A DNA stretch of 64,000 nt from assembly GCF_003816055.1 (NCBI RefSeq), contig NZ_CP033906.1:3596001-3660000 (forward strand), given 5' to 3'. Positions 43,342 through 51,231 of this stretch are shown one piece after another. The DNA comes from Bacillus sp. FJAT-42376. GTDB lineage: Bacteria > Bacillota > Bacilli > Bacillales > Bacillaceae. A program made the position numbers and the translations under genes. The notes under the pieces are model-generated. The model did not search any database. It had not been told where the DNA came from and saw only the letters and a list, made by a program, of their open reading frames with translations. The stretch's first letter is position 1. Each line of letters starts with the position of its first letter.

Positions 43342-43722
43342 TTACTCATCCTCAGATATTTTCCCGATAAAGAAGCCATCGGTCTGATCGAGTCTTCCTC
43401 TCCATAGGAACTCACTTTTCGACGGAGTCGGTTTGCTGTCCCCGCAATATATTCTCGTTTCTTTCAGATGAATAAACGTAACATCCTCGGCATGTTCGAC
43501 ATTTTGGGTGCTCGCGTGAAGAAGCTTTTCGCTGATCGCTCTTGAGAGGTCACTACCGCCTTCGAACTTTTCACTCATGTTTTCGAAATACTCTTTAGCT
43601 GATATAAGGGTTCCTGTTATAAGAGAACCTTTCATGTTTAACGTGATATCGAGTGAAAATTGATGTTTATTCGCTGCATGCGTCAGCATTTCCAGAATGC
43701 TGTCCTTCGTATTTACGCTCAT
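43342..43722 (-). CDS. gvpU: Gas vesicle accessory protein GvpU
   Basis: A 126-residue soluble protein and the last gene of the gas vesicle operon. Content (LDITLNMKGSLITGTLISAKEYFENM ... FIHLKETRIYCGDSK) and position after gvpT match the B. megaterium gene of this name. There it affects clustering of gas vesicles and is not needed to form them. It has a ribosome-binding site AAGGAGG. Confidence 0.85.
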   Translation of the reverse strand: MSVNTKDSILEMLTHAANKHQFSLDITLNMKGSLITGTLISAKEYFENMSEKFEGGSDLSRAISEKLLHASTQNVEHAEDVTFIHLKETRIYCGDSKPTPSKSEFLWRGRLDQTDGFFIGKISEDE

Positions 43723-43748
43723 GTCAGGTCCTCCTTTTCAACTTCCAA

Positions 43749-44525
43749 TTATTTAGAAGATTGAACAGTATCATCTTCATTTTTAATAACCGTTCCATTG
43801 GCTGGTTTTTTAGGTGCTGCCGTTTTCTTTGCTTTTGCTGTCCTTGTTTTCGCAGCTGTTTGGGCCGGAGCCGGCTTAGGCTTTTCTATGTCCATTTTTT
43901 GATCCGATGAAGGTTCTTCTTGGCCGTCCTTTTGTCCGTTTACTTCAATCTGGTTGTCCTCGTCTTCCTTGCTGTCCTCTTCAAGATCGGTTTCCTCTTC
44001 ATGATCGTTTTCCTCTTCATCCTCGGCTGTTTCATTTTCATCCGATACAGCCTGCTGCAGTTTTTTCTTGTTTTCCTGTTCGGACGATGTTTCATCCTTT
44101 TCCTTCGTTTCTGTCACGGCCGTCTGTGCCTGAGCTTCCTGCTGCTCATTTTCAGCGGCTCCCTGCTCATCAGACTTATTCTCTTTTTTCACAATGTATA
44201 AAGCTGACTTTTTAATCTTGTCTGCTGCTTCCTGTGTTTTTGCTGTGCCTTTTTCTTTCAGTGAAGAAAATTTATCTTTTGTGCTCCCCCCGAACTGTTT
44301 GCAGCTGTCTAAAACAGACGAAGATTGTTTGCTGATTGAGGACCTCATGTCTTTTCCCGTTTTAGGCGCAAGCAGTAACGTTGCTCCTATTCCTGCCAGG
44401 GCACCGACAAGAGATCCTGATAAAAAGTTTTTGTCTACTGCAGCGCGTTTTCCATTAGCCTGCTGTTTGCTCTTCGTGTTTTCTGCTGCTTTCGTAGTTG
44501 ACTGTTTTTGATTGTTTTTTTCCAT
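43749..44525 (-). CDS. gvpT: Gas vesicle protein GvpT, YtxH-like
   Basis: I start at MEKNNQK (ATG 44525) behind GGGAGG. The 258-residue protein has a YtxH-type segment (about 30-60: FLSGSLVGALAGIGATLLLAPKTGKDMR) followed by a helical Lys/Glu region. Next is a very acidic low-complexity stretch (about 145-200, runs of Glu and Asp), and the tail is Lys/Ala/Pro-rich (AKKTAAPKKPANG). Its role in vesicle assembly is unclear even in the model species. Confidence 0.82.
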   Translation of the reverse strand: MEKNNQKQSTTKAAENTKSKQQANGKRAAVDKNFLSGSLVGALAGIGATLLLAPKTGKDMRSSISKQSSSVLDSCKQFGGSTKDKFSSLKEKGTAKTQEAADKIKKSALYIVKKENKSDEQGAAENEQQEAQAQTAVTETKEKDETSSEQENKKKLQQAVSDENETAEDEEENDHEEETDLEEDSKEDEDNQIEVNGQKDGQEEPSSDQKMDIEKPKPAPAQTAAKTRTAKAKKTAAPKKPANGTVIKNEDDTVQSSK

Positions 44526-44580
44526 TTTTAATTCCTCCCAGGGTTCAATTAAACTCATCTATTCGTAATCTTGTTTTTTG

Positions 44581-44898
44581 TTAAACCAATCTTTGAGTAT
44601 CCATTTTTTCCTCTAACAATTTAATTCGCTCATTAAGGCGCTTGTTTTCTTCTTCTAAAGCCTCGTTATTATGATTAGAAGCTTTTGAACTGAGGTAAGG
44701 ATCATTTTCCCACCAGTCCATTCCAATTTCTTTCGCCTTATCTACAGAGGCGACAATCAGTCTGATTTTAATCGTAAGAAGCTCTACATCGGCCAGGCCG
44801 ATTTTGATGTCCCCTGCAATCACTACACCTTTATCCAAAACTTTTTCAAGAACGTCTACAATGGAACTCGAACCGCCGTTATGCTGAATCTCATTCAC
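44581..44898 (-). CDS. gvpJ: Gas vesicle protein GvpJ (GvpA-like)
   Basis: A 105-residue protein with a GTG start behind AGGAGGAA. It has the GvpA core: VDVLEKVLDKGVVIAGDIKIGLADVELLTIKIRLIVASVDKA, followed by a coiled-coil tail (EALEEENKRLNERIKLLEEKM). It is one of the minor shell or nucleation proteins. Confidence 0.9.
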   Translation of the reverse strand: MNEIQHNGGSSSIVDVLEKVLDKGVVIAGDIKIGLADVELLTIKIRLIVASVDKAKEIGMDWWENDPYLSSKASNHNNEALEEENKRLNERIKLLEEKMDTQRLV

Positions 44899-44930
44899 CT
44901 TAATTCCTCCTCATTGCTCACAGTCCCTAT

Positions 44931-45239
44931 TTATATCAAATTGCCAAGAGGGCCAAGGTCGATGTTCAAGTCTTCATCTTTCAAATCAAAGATATCTTTC
45001 ATTTCTTCCATTTTTATTTCTAGATTCGCAAGAGCCACTCCGAGATCCTCGATTTGCTGATCGGTCAGTGTCCCTCCGTCTACACGGCGAATGGCATGGC
45101 GCTCCACCAGCTGCCTTAAAAGCTCGATTACCGTCAACACAAGCTGGGCCAGACCCTGCTCAGCAGAATCCGGATCCAGATTGATTTTCCCGTTGCTGCT
45201 CTGCAGTCCGGTTTTAGCGCCTGCGGGATTCTGTGACAT
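44931..45239 (-). CDS. gvpK: Gas vesicle protein GvpK
   Basis: The start is ATG 45239 behind GAGGAG. The 102-residue protein has the GvpK signature INLDPDSAEQGLAQLVLTVIELLRQLVERHAIRRVDGGTLTDQQIEDLG. It overlaps the end of gvpS by 26 bp. Essential accessory protein in the model cluster. Confidence 0.92.
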   Translation of the reverse strand: MSQNPAGAKTGLQSSNGKINLDPDSAEQGLAQLVLTVIELLRQLVERHAIRRVDGGTLTDQQIEDLGVALANLEIKMEEMKDIFDLKDEDLNIDLGPLGNLI

Positions 45240-45474
45240 AAACAAGCTCCTCTCTTTCCCGATCCATCTCGGATGATGAAAGTGTGTTATTTCCGCTTGC
45301 CTCTACAAGCGTTTCTACAGCAGAAATCAAAACTCTCAAGTCGAGATAAATTAAATCGATTCCTGCTATCGAAATGATAAGGTCCCCTCTTAGAACAACA
45401 CCTTTGTCGAGAATGACATCAAGAATGTCCAGCAGGGATACATCACTGTTATCAATTTGCCGGGGCTGATCCAT
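45214..45474 (-). CDS. gvpS: Gas vesicle protein GvpS (GvpA-like)
   Basis: An 86-residue protein with the GvpA core (LLDILDVILDKGVVLRGDLIISIAGIDLIYLDLRVLISAVETL). It overlaps gvpL by 23 bp. Ribosome-binding site GAGGAGAG. Confidence 0.9.
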   Translation of the reverse strand: MDQPRQIDNSDVSLLDILDVILDKGVVLRGDLIISIAGIDLIYLDLRVLISAVETLVEASGNNTLSSSEMDREREELVYVTESRRR

Positions 45475-46294
45475 GTTTTCTCTCCTCGTTTGATGTCAGA
45501 CTTGCGAAATGATAGGGAGGCCATGGTCCGGTCGGTTCAAATTTCCAGCCTGATGTCTGATAAGCCTCTGCGGCTTTCAGTATTCTTTCTTTGAAAACGG
45601 CAATTTGGTCCTTTGGCAGGAGATAGACACTATTCCAGCACATTTGCTCTTCTCTGCCTGTTACGTCCTGGCTCCACGTTTTTTTAACGGTGCTGTCAAT
45701 GGCAAATGGGACAAGCTCATCATGGATTTGTTCACAAATTCTGTTTTTTTCAAGCTCCATTTCCCGCTCAACGAGCTGTTCAAGCTTTCTCTTCTCAAAA
45801 TACTGCCTTCCCGGCGGGAGCTGGGCTATCTCTTCTCTTTTAGCCATAACGGTAGGGTTATGGTCTCCAAATGATTCTCTCATCTGAGAATCATCACTGA
45901 AAATTTTCAAGTTCCATTCCTCTTTACCATCGAGATAACCAAACAGTTCAGCCATTCGCTCCTGATGTGTGTGAACCGTTTCGTTTAAGCTGTCCAGTGA
46001 GGAGTAAATGGTACAGAATTTTGTCGGAATGAGCGTGTACTCCTTCTCAAGCATCATAAGCATTTCGTGATGATGGAAGGCTTTCTCATGCAGCCATTCC
46101 ATTTCATTTACTTTCTCTTTTATTTGATCTTCAGAGTACTTAACAGGATCCAGTTCACAGATGACGGCCGTTGCGCTGCCGTAGTTTACAGCATAACCGT
46201 CATGCTCCTGGTCAAATCCCTTGAAGGATGGCAATGGCGCTTTCGCTGCCTCTTCAGCAGGGATTAATCCGTATAAATAAATTAAATTGCTCAT
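45452..46294 (-). CDS. gvpL: Gas vesicle protein GvpL (GvpL/F family)
   Basis: A 280-residue protein opening LIYLYGLIPAEEA, with the family's middle EWLHEKAFHHHEMLMMLEKEYTLIPTKFCTIY and the closing WKFEPTGPWPPYHFASL. GvpL/F proteins bind other Gvp accessory proteins and the shell subunit during nucleation. It lies 9 bp after gvpG. Confidence 0.92.
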   Translation of the reverse strand: MSNLIYLYGLIPAEEAAKAPLPSFKGFDQEHDGYAVNYGSATAVICELDPVKYSEDQIKEKVNEMEWLHEKAFHHHEMLMMLEKEYTLIPTKFCTIYSSLDSLNETVHTHQERMAELFGYLDGKEEWNLKIFSDDSQMRESFGDHNPTVMAKREEIAQLPPGRQYFEKRKLEQLVEREMELEKNRICEQIHDELVPFAIDSTVKKTWSQDVTGREEQMCWNSVYLLPKDQIAVFKERILKAAEAYQTSGWKFEPTGPWPPYHFASLTSNEERKHGSAPAN

Positions 46295-46303
46295 TTAAAT
46301 CCC

Positions 46304-46561
46304 TCACTTCTCCTGATTCAGCATTTCTTCATACTGCTCCATTTCAAGTCTTTTGGCAGTTTCATATCTCATTAGCAGCTGTTCTTCCTGTTCTTTGTAG
46401 GCCTGTTCCTCGATTTCATCCAGTTCGTACATCATTTGAAGCTGAATAAGCTTTTGCTGTATCGTTGGAATATCATACAGTTCCTTATCTGCCTCTTCCT
46501 TAATTTTCTCTCCTACCTTGACCACTAAATTCAATGGAGCGGTAAAGAGCTTATGAATCAT
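46304..46561 (-). CDS. gvpG: Gas vesicle protein GvpG
   Basis: An 85-residue protein with the GvpG pattern (LFTAPLNLVVKVGEKIKEEADKELYDI ... QLQMMYELDEIEEQAYKEQEEQLLMRY), mostly helical. Its ATG overlaps the stop of gvpF by 4 bp. Confidence 0.9.
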   Translation of the reverse strand: MIHKLFTAPLNLVVKVGEKIKEEADKELYDIPTIQQKLIQLQMMYELDEIEEQAYKEQEEQLLMRYETAKRLEMEQYEEMLNQEK

Positions 46562-47322
46562 TTTGCTTCCTCGACCTTCAGCTGAATATTAATAAAGTTA
46601 TAGGCAGGCCATGGTCCTGAATAATGGAAATTCACTTTATCTTTCCATTTTTCGTTGATCTCATTTACTTTACTGTCAAAAAGCTCTTCGTATTTCCCGT
46701 CCACGAGGAATGCTCCATTTAAGAGCATCTTCTCGCCAATCGGCTTATTAAGGGTTCCGGCTTCTGATATTTGCTGCAGCGGTTCATATACTTCTTTTTT
46801 TATTTGTCTCTGCAGTTTTTCAAAGAAATCCTGTGCCATTCCGCCAAGTTTAATTCGCTCATAGTAGCTCGCATCTTCCGATTTTCCTTTTACCGAATCT
46901 TTCAGTTTGAGAATGTCATTCCTTTCGGAAAGCTCTTGATTGATCCAGTCTTCTTTCGCCACTACTTTCAAGCCGAGTTCCATTTTCCCTTTAATCTCGG
47001 GAAAGAGCTTTGAAAATTGTGGATACAGGTTTTTCAAAAGCATGTGCACATCTTCTTTAGATTTAAATACATTTCCGAAGCTAATGGGAATCACGGTGTC
47101 GTTTTGCTTCATTACGGAAGAAACTACATGCTGATGAGCCATCACGTTTTCCTTATTAGGATGGTAAATTTTCATCGGAACCTCGGCAGCAACGATTGCC
47201 GCATCCTCATGATGAATGGTAAAAATAGAGTACTCCTGTCCTTCAAGCTTCATTTTCCCAAAGGACTGTTCTTCTCCTGCTGACTGTATTCCGCAAAATA
47301 TATAAATTCCTGTTTCGCTCAT
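46558..47322 (-). CDS. gvpF: Gas vesicle protein GvpF (GvpL/F family)
   Basis: I start at MSETGIYIFCG (ATG 47322) behind AGGGGTGA. The 254-residue protein has AHQHVVSSVMKQNDTVIPISFGNVF in the middle and ends VNFHYSGPWPAYNFINIQL, the family's C-terminal signature. A nucleation factor that binds the shell protein in other species. Confidence 0.92.
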   Translation of the reverse strand: MSETGIYIFCGIQSAGEEQSFGKMKLEGQEYSIFTIHHEDAAIVAAEVPMKIYHPNKENVMAHQHVVSSVMKQNDTVIPISFGNVFKSKEDVHMLLKNLYPQFSKLFPEIKGKMELGLKVVAKEDWINQELSERNDILKLKDSVKGKSEDASYYERIKLGGMAQDFFEKLQRQIKKEVYEPLQQISEAGTLNKPIGEKMLLNGAFLVDGKYEELFDSKVNEINEKWKDKVNFHYSGPWPAYNFINIQLKVEEAK

Positions 47323-47327
47323 TATTG

Positions 47328-48248
47328 TCACCCCTGAATTTTCTTGCATTCTGATAAAATAATTTGCTGAATCTTACTATCATTTTCATTTTCAAGTGCT
47401 TTTCTCATCTGGTACCACACAATATCCTGACATAGCTGCTGAAATGCATCATTTTTCCCGTCTATACCAATCTTCTGATCATGTGCCAGCTGGGCAATCA
47501 TGATGGAGGCTCTTAAGCTCGGGCCTTCTTTGCCCTTTTTTCTGCAAAGCTCTCTTAAACTCCCGATAAATTGAGAGATGCTTTTCGCTTTTTCAGCTGA
47601 TACACCGGTCTTTTTCGATATGATTCCCGCTTCTGTATCCGGTTCAATAAAAGAAAGGGGGATTGTAATGAGCCTATCGAGCAAGGCTTCCTGTGTTTGG
47701 TAAACCCCTGCATATTCATCCGGATTGCTTGTGAAAATCACCATGAATTCCGGATGTACCTTTATAAATGGCTCAGTGTGCTTCGTGCCGTATAAAGGAA
47801 GCACTTTTTCTTCGAGTATGGATAAAAAGAGATTGTTGGTGGAAGGTTTGGACCTTGTAAATTCATCGTAAACGAGCGTATATCCGTTTTTCACAGCCTC
47901 CAGCAGCCTTCCGTTCTTCCAGGTTTCTGTCACATTTTCCTCTTTTTTATAAACGGTACGTATATAATTATCCACCGTTTTCGAACTTGTATATCCTGTA
48001 AATGATCCGATTAAATCTGCATTGGAAAGTTCGTGATTTCCGTGCATAAGCATAACAGGCCTTTTTCTTTTTTTTGCAAGGTTAAGAGCAAGAGTCGTTT
48101 TCCCTACTCCGGATGGACCCGTGAAATGAACAGGATAACCGGCTTTTATATAGGAAGCAGACCGTTCCATAATGTCTTCAAATGCTTCTGTGTAAAAAGT
48201 GTCCTTTCCATTTGCATCCGCCTGTTTTGCTTCTTTAAGTACGGTCAT
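47328..48248 (-). CDS. gvpN: Gas vesicle AAA+ ATPase GvpN
   Basis: I start at MTVLKEAKQ (ATG 48248), with GGAG 9 bases before, instead of the TTG five codons upstream. The 306-residue MoxR/CbbQ-type ATPase has Walker A GPSGVGKTT (about 46-54), Walker B LVYDEFTRS (about 128), sensor 1 VIFTSNPDEYAG, and an arginine-finger region. It supports growth of vesicles to full size, probably as a chaperone. Confidence 0.94.
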   Translation of the reverse strand: MTVLKEAKQADANGKDTFYTEAFEDIMERSASYIKAGYPVHFTGPSGVGKTTLALNLAKKRKRPVMLMHGNHELSNADLIGSFTGYTSSKTVDNYIRTVYKKEENVTETWKNGRLLEAVKNGYTLVYDEFTRSKPSTNNLFLSILEEKVLPLYGTKHTEPFIKVHPEFMVIFTSNPDEYAGVYQTQEALLDRLITIPLSFIEPDTEAGIISKKTGVSAEKAKSISQFIGSLRELCRKKGKEGPSLRASIMIAQLAHDQKIGIDGKNDAFQQLCQDIVWYQMRKALENENDSKIQQIILSECKKIQG

Positions 48249-48275
48249 CTTTTCCAGCTCCAATCACACGGTCTG

Positions 48276-48542
48276 CTATTCCTGCTCATCCATCATTGCG
48301 CTTCTTGGCCTCAGGCTTTTACGGGTATATGAGGTCACATCATATTCCGCATCCAATGTCACATCATATACCCCAAGCATTTCATCTTTGGCGTACTTTC
48401 TCATATATTCACGTTCTTCCACGACTTCCACAACAGCTTTGCATCCTTCTTCAGTAGGTTCAATGGAAGTTATTTTATGAGGGGGAGCGATATGCTCTGA
48501 GAAGAATTCATTTAATGATTTCATCACTTCTTTAATCTTCAA
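48276..48542 (-). CDS. gvpR: Gas vesicle protein GvpR (GvpO-like)
   Basis: An 88-residue protein with a TTG start. Content (VMKSLNEFFSEHIAPPHKITSIEPTEEGCKAVVEVVEEREYM ... YDVTLDAEYDVTSYTR) matches the GvpO/GvpR family. It sits 79 bp after gvpB, separated by a strong hairpin. Confidence 0.88.
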   Translation of the reverse strand: MKIKEVMKSLNEFFSEHIAPPHKITSIEPTEEGCKAVVEVVEEREYMRKYAKDEMLGVYDVTLDAEYDVTSYTRKSLRPRSAMMDEQE

Positions 48543-48575
48543 TTGGATTCACCGCCGTTTTCACATTTAAAAGGG

Positions 48576-48606
48576 GCCGGCGGTGCAAGAGTATTCCCCC
48601 GCCGGC
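48576..48606 (-). terminator. Hairpin between gvpB and gvpR, possible partial terminator
   Basis: GCCGGCGG and CCGCCGGC form an 8-bp perfect GC stem with a 15-base loop, followed on the minus strand by CCCTTTT. The weak T run suggests attenuation or RNA 3'-end protection, giving more gvpB than downstream message. Confidence 0.65.
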
Positions 48607-48621
48607 TTCTTTCAGACTGGT

Positions 48622-48885
48622 TTAAATGCTGAATTGTTTATCCCGTTCATTTGACTGGTGAGGCAGTGCTTCATCTTCCTGTACATCATCTCTCAGAAGC
48701 CCGACCGCATTTGCATAGCGCAGCCATGTATCTACACTTGCGATGACAACCCTTGCTTCTATTGTAATTAACTCGATTCCCACTAATGACACGCGGGCAA
48801 ATACGTCAATGACAACCCCTTTATCGAGAATCCGATCGACTACCTCTGCCAGACTGGAACTATCCGTACTTTTTTGAACAGCCAT
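48622..48885 (-). CDS. gvpB: Gas vesicle structural protein (GvpA/GvpB)
   Basis: An 87-residue main shell protein, ribosome-binding site AGGGAG. It has the nearly invariant core [47 protein letters not shown], the amphipathic ribs of the vesicle wall, and then a short variable tail. It is the only GvpA-type major subunit in the cluster; gvpA and gvpP of B. megaterium are missing. Confidence 0.95.
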   Translation of the reverse strand: MAVQKSTDSSSLAEVVDRILDKGVVIDVFARVSLVGIELITIEARVVIASVDTWLRYANAVGLLRDDVQEDEALPHQSNERDKQFSI

Positions 48886-48907
48886 TTTATCTTTCTCCCT
48901 TCCATAT

Positions 48908-49486
48908 TTAAGAATTTGATATTGAACTGATTGTTTTAATGTCCGTTGCTGATTTAATCTGACTTGGCTTTTTCATGTTTGCTGCACTTTTCACCTGAGA
49001 GGCGCTCTTAAGCTGGTTCACACCTTTTAGATCCCTTATACTTTTCAGACGGCCTTTGTCGTCGGGTCTGATTTTCTCTTGAAAATCCTCTCCGGCTTCT
49101 TTGAACGTTTTCAATTTGGATCTGACGTTTAAAAGCGCTTCCTGAACTTTGTCTCTCATCTCTTCTGCCTTTGAATGAACATTCCCGGCATTTTCTTCTT
49201 TTGCTGCTTCCAGTTTTCCCGCAGCATCTTTTACTTTGGACTGCATTTTCTTTTGCACGTGATGCTTCATTTCATGGGCTATTCTGTCTTTAGCTGCATC
49301 CTTCAGTTCATCTTTTTCTTCTTTTATTTCTTCTTTCACTTCATGCTTTTTCTCTTCAGCCTTCCCTCTCAATACTTTAGGCAGGACTCTTTTCCGTATT
49401 CCCGGAATGAACATGGCACCAGTACCGGCTGCTGCTAAACTTCCATAAACGATTTTTTTATTTCGTTCTTTGCTTCCAGAGCTCAT
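48908..49486 (-). CDS. gvpQ: Gas vesicle protein GvpQ
   Basis: I start at MSSGSKERN (ATG 49486) behind AGGAGG. The 192-residue protein is highly charged and helical. After an N-terminal [15 protein letters not shown] segment come long Lys/Glu-rich helices ([18 protein letters not shown] ... [19 protein letters not shown]) and a tail of short repeats ([20 protein letters not shown]). In B. megaterium this gene lies upstream of gvpB and is dispensable for vesicle formation. It is the first gene of the operon here. Confidence 0.78.
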   Translation of the reverse strand: MSSGSKERNKKIVYGSLAAAGTGAMFIPGIRKRVLPKVLRGKAEEKKHEVKEEIKEEKDELKDAAKDRIAHEMKHHVQKKMQSKVKDAAGKLEAAKEENAGNVHSKAEEMRDKVQEALLNVRSKLKTFKEAGEDFQEKIRPDDKGRLKSIRDLKGVNQLKSASQVKSAANMKKPSQIKSATDIKTISSISNS

Positions 49487-49553
49487 TGACCGCGTCCTCC
49501 TTTCTAAACTGAAAGGCGTGAATGCCGCTTTCAATTCCGTTCTACTGAGGGTG

Positions 49554-49580
49554 TTACCCGAGTCTTTGCTTTTATCAAAC
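49554..49580 (-). promoter_or_regulatory. Sigma-B-like promoter of the gas vesicle operon
   Basis: On the minus strand, GTTTGA (49575-49580), 15 bp, GGGTAA (49554-49559), then the start codon 67 bp further. It matches GTTTAA-N12-15-GGGTAT at 10 of 12 positions. No better sigma-A promoter is evident in 49487-49773, which is very AT-rich with runs of T and A. Confidence 0.55.
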
Positions 49581-49773
49581 TGGGTATTTTTTCTGAAAAC
49601 TGAAACATCCGTTCAAAAGATATATCTGTAATGAATGTTTCCTGTTTTAATCATGTTTTTCAGCTTTTATTAAAAATATTTCAGTTAGGTTACAATTTAA
49701 ATTTGGTGGACGTTTCTAAAAAAAAATTAAAATTCCTTTAACTTTTTTTAAAAAAATCTCTTTTTTTTTCACG

Positions 49774-49810
49774 AAAAAAAACCGGCATCTATAAAAGATG
49801 AGCCGGGTTT
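49774..49810 (-). terminator. Terminator of the HxlR-LysR operon
   Basis: On the minus strand, CCGGCTCATC and GATGCCGG form a stem followed by TTTTTTTT, 64 bp after the LysR stop. Confidence 0.82.
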
Positions 49811-49873
49811 AATTCGTCGCACATTAAATTATCCGTTTCTTTTTGCTGGTGAACTGGACCAATTGTAAAAGTT

Positions 49874-50731
49874 TTAATTTAGAAGCTTTTCCATAATATC
49901 CAGCAGAAACGGATCACTCTTTTTCTTCACTTTGTAACCTAAGTAGATTTCATTGGCTACTGAAAATTCATTGAGTATGGTCTTCACTCTTTTTTGGATT
50001 AATGAATGTTCGATTAAATAATGGGGGAGCAGACTGATTCCGATGCCTTTCTCTACTGCACTCAAGATTCCGCGCAAATCAGGAATAACATAATGAGGTT
50101 CCATTTCAGGCCGTTTTTTAAAATGCTCCCGCCACATTCTCCTGATAATCGGGAGCTCCATCCCATAGCTAATCCACTTTTGATTAAGCAGCCACTCTTC
50201 GGCATCGGCCGCTTCAGGAATATTCCCATGTTCATACGGGGCCGTGATGTAAAATTGTTCTTTTTCAATTTGCTTATATTCAATGCCTGGTTTACTGAAT
50301 CGCTGAGTTGTAATGATTACATCTGCACGATTTTGCTCCAGCATGTCAAATAAAGCAGGAGCCTCTCCTTGATGGTGAATCACCTTACTTGGAACGTTTT
50401 TCAATTTTTCCAGTCCTCTTATTGAAAAATAATCAATCGGAGAACCAATCGTAACCACAGGTGCTGTTTCAATTGAATGTCTAATTTCCAAAGTAGTCTT
50501 TTCAAGCGTTTCAATTAATGGGGCAAGCCGGGAATAAAGTTCCTTTCCCCGTTCGGTGGGAATGATTTTTCTCGTCGTTCTTGTGAAAAGGGCTTCGCCT
50601 ACTTCTGCCTCAAGTGCCGCAAGATGCTGACTCATAGCCGGCTGGGTAAGAAATCTTGAACGGGCTGCCTCTGAAACAGACTGATGCTTATAAATGCTGA
50701 TGAAACTGCGGTACCACTCGAAATCAATCAC
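49874..50731 (-). CDS. LysR-family transcriptional regulator
   Basis: I start at the GTG at 50731, whose first bases overlap the stop of the HxlR gene as GTGA; the longest frame begins 10 codons earlier. The 285-residue protein has the LysR winged helix (about 1-60: FEWYRSFISIYKHQSVSEAARSRFLTQPAMSQHLAALEAEVG) and a periplasmic-binding-like effector domain (about 85-280; GILSAVEKGIGISLLPHYLIE). Coupling to an HxlR gene is unusual. It may help control the divergent oxidoreductase. Confidence 0.88.
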   Translation of the reverse strand: MIDFEWYRSFISIYKHQSVSEAARSRFLTQPAMSQHLAALEAEVGEALFTRTTRKIIPTERGKELYSRLAPLIETLEKTTLEIRHSIETAPVVTIGSPIDYFSIRGLEKLKNVPSKVIHHQGEAPALFDMLEQNRADVIITTQRFSKPGIEYKQIEKEQFYITAPYEHGNIPEAADAEEWLLNQKWISYGMELPIIRRMWREHFKKRPEMEPHYVIPDLRGILSAVEKGIGISLLPHYLIEHSLIQKRVKTILNEFSVANEIYLGYKVKKKSDPFLLDIMEKLLN

Positions 50732-51099
50732 TCTGCTGCTGCCTCGTTCCCTGTCCAGCACTCCTTCATTTCAATTTGATGCTCTTCCGCATATTCATCG
50801 CCCCACAAACACATTTCATTCAGGGTCCGCTGCAATTTTTCCCCCATGGCGGTCGTTGAGTATTCCACTTTTGCAGGAACCGTCTGGTAAACTTTTCGTG
50901 TAATCAGCCCATGCTCTTCCAGCTCTTTCAGCTGATGGGCAAGTACCTTTTGAGTAACGGCCGGCATGGCCCTGCGAAGTTCGGAAAATCTCTTTGTTCC
51001 TCCATTAAGATTCCATAAAATCAGCACTTTCCATTTTCCTCCGATTAAATCGATAACTAAATTAATGGCACATTGATATTCATGATCAAGTTTTTTCAC
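50728..51099 (-). CDS. HxlR-family transcriptional regulator (YodB-like)
   Basis: A 123-residue winged-helix protein: CAINLVIDLIGGKWKVLILWNL, RFSELRRAMPAVTQKVLAHQLKELEEHGLI, and the wing VYQTVPAKVEYSTT. Cys10 lies near the N-terminus, in the place of the redox-sensing Cys of YodB/CatR/HypR proteins. It is divergent from a quinone oxidoreductase gene, the usual arrangement for regulators that sense quinones, diamide or aldehydes. Confidence 0.92.
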   Translation of the reverse strand: MKKLDHEYQCAINLVIDLIGGKWKVLILWNLNGGTKRFSELRRAMPAVTQKVLAHQLKELEEHGLITRKVYQTVPAKVEYSTTAMGEKLQRTLNEMCLWGDEYAEEHQIEMKECWTGNEAAAE

Positions 51100-51135
51100 G
51101 GTTGTTCCACTCCTTCACCAGTTTCCGATCGGTAA

Positions 51136-51171
51136 CTATCGTACAAAAAAGTGCCTTCTTGTACAAAATAG
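51136..51171. promoter_or_regulatory. Likely HxlR operator in the divergent promoter region
   Basis: CTATcGTACA, 15 bp, TGTACaaaATAG is an imperfect inverted repeat between the HxlR gene and the oxidoreductase gene, similar in form to YodB/CatR sites. Confidence 0.55.
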
Positions 51172-51231
51172 CTATTTATATCTATTATATACATAGCAAT
51201 GGACAATACTAACATTAAGGAGATGAGACAA

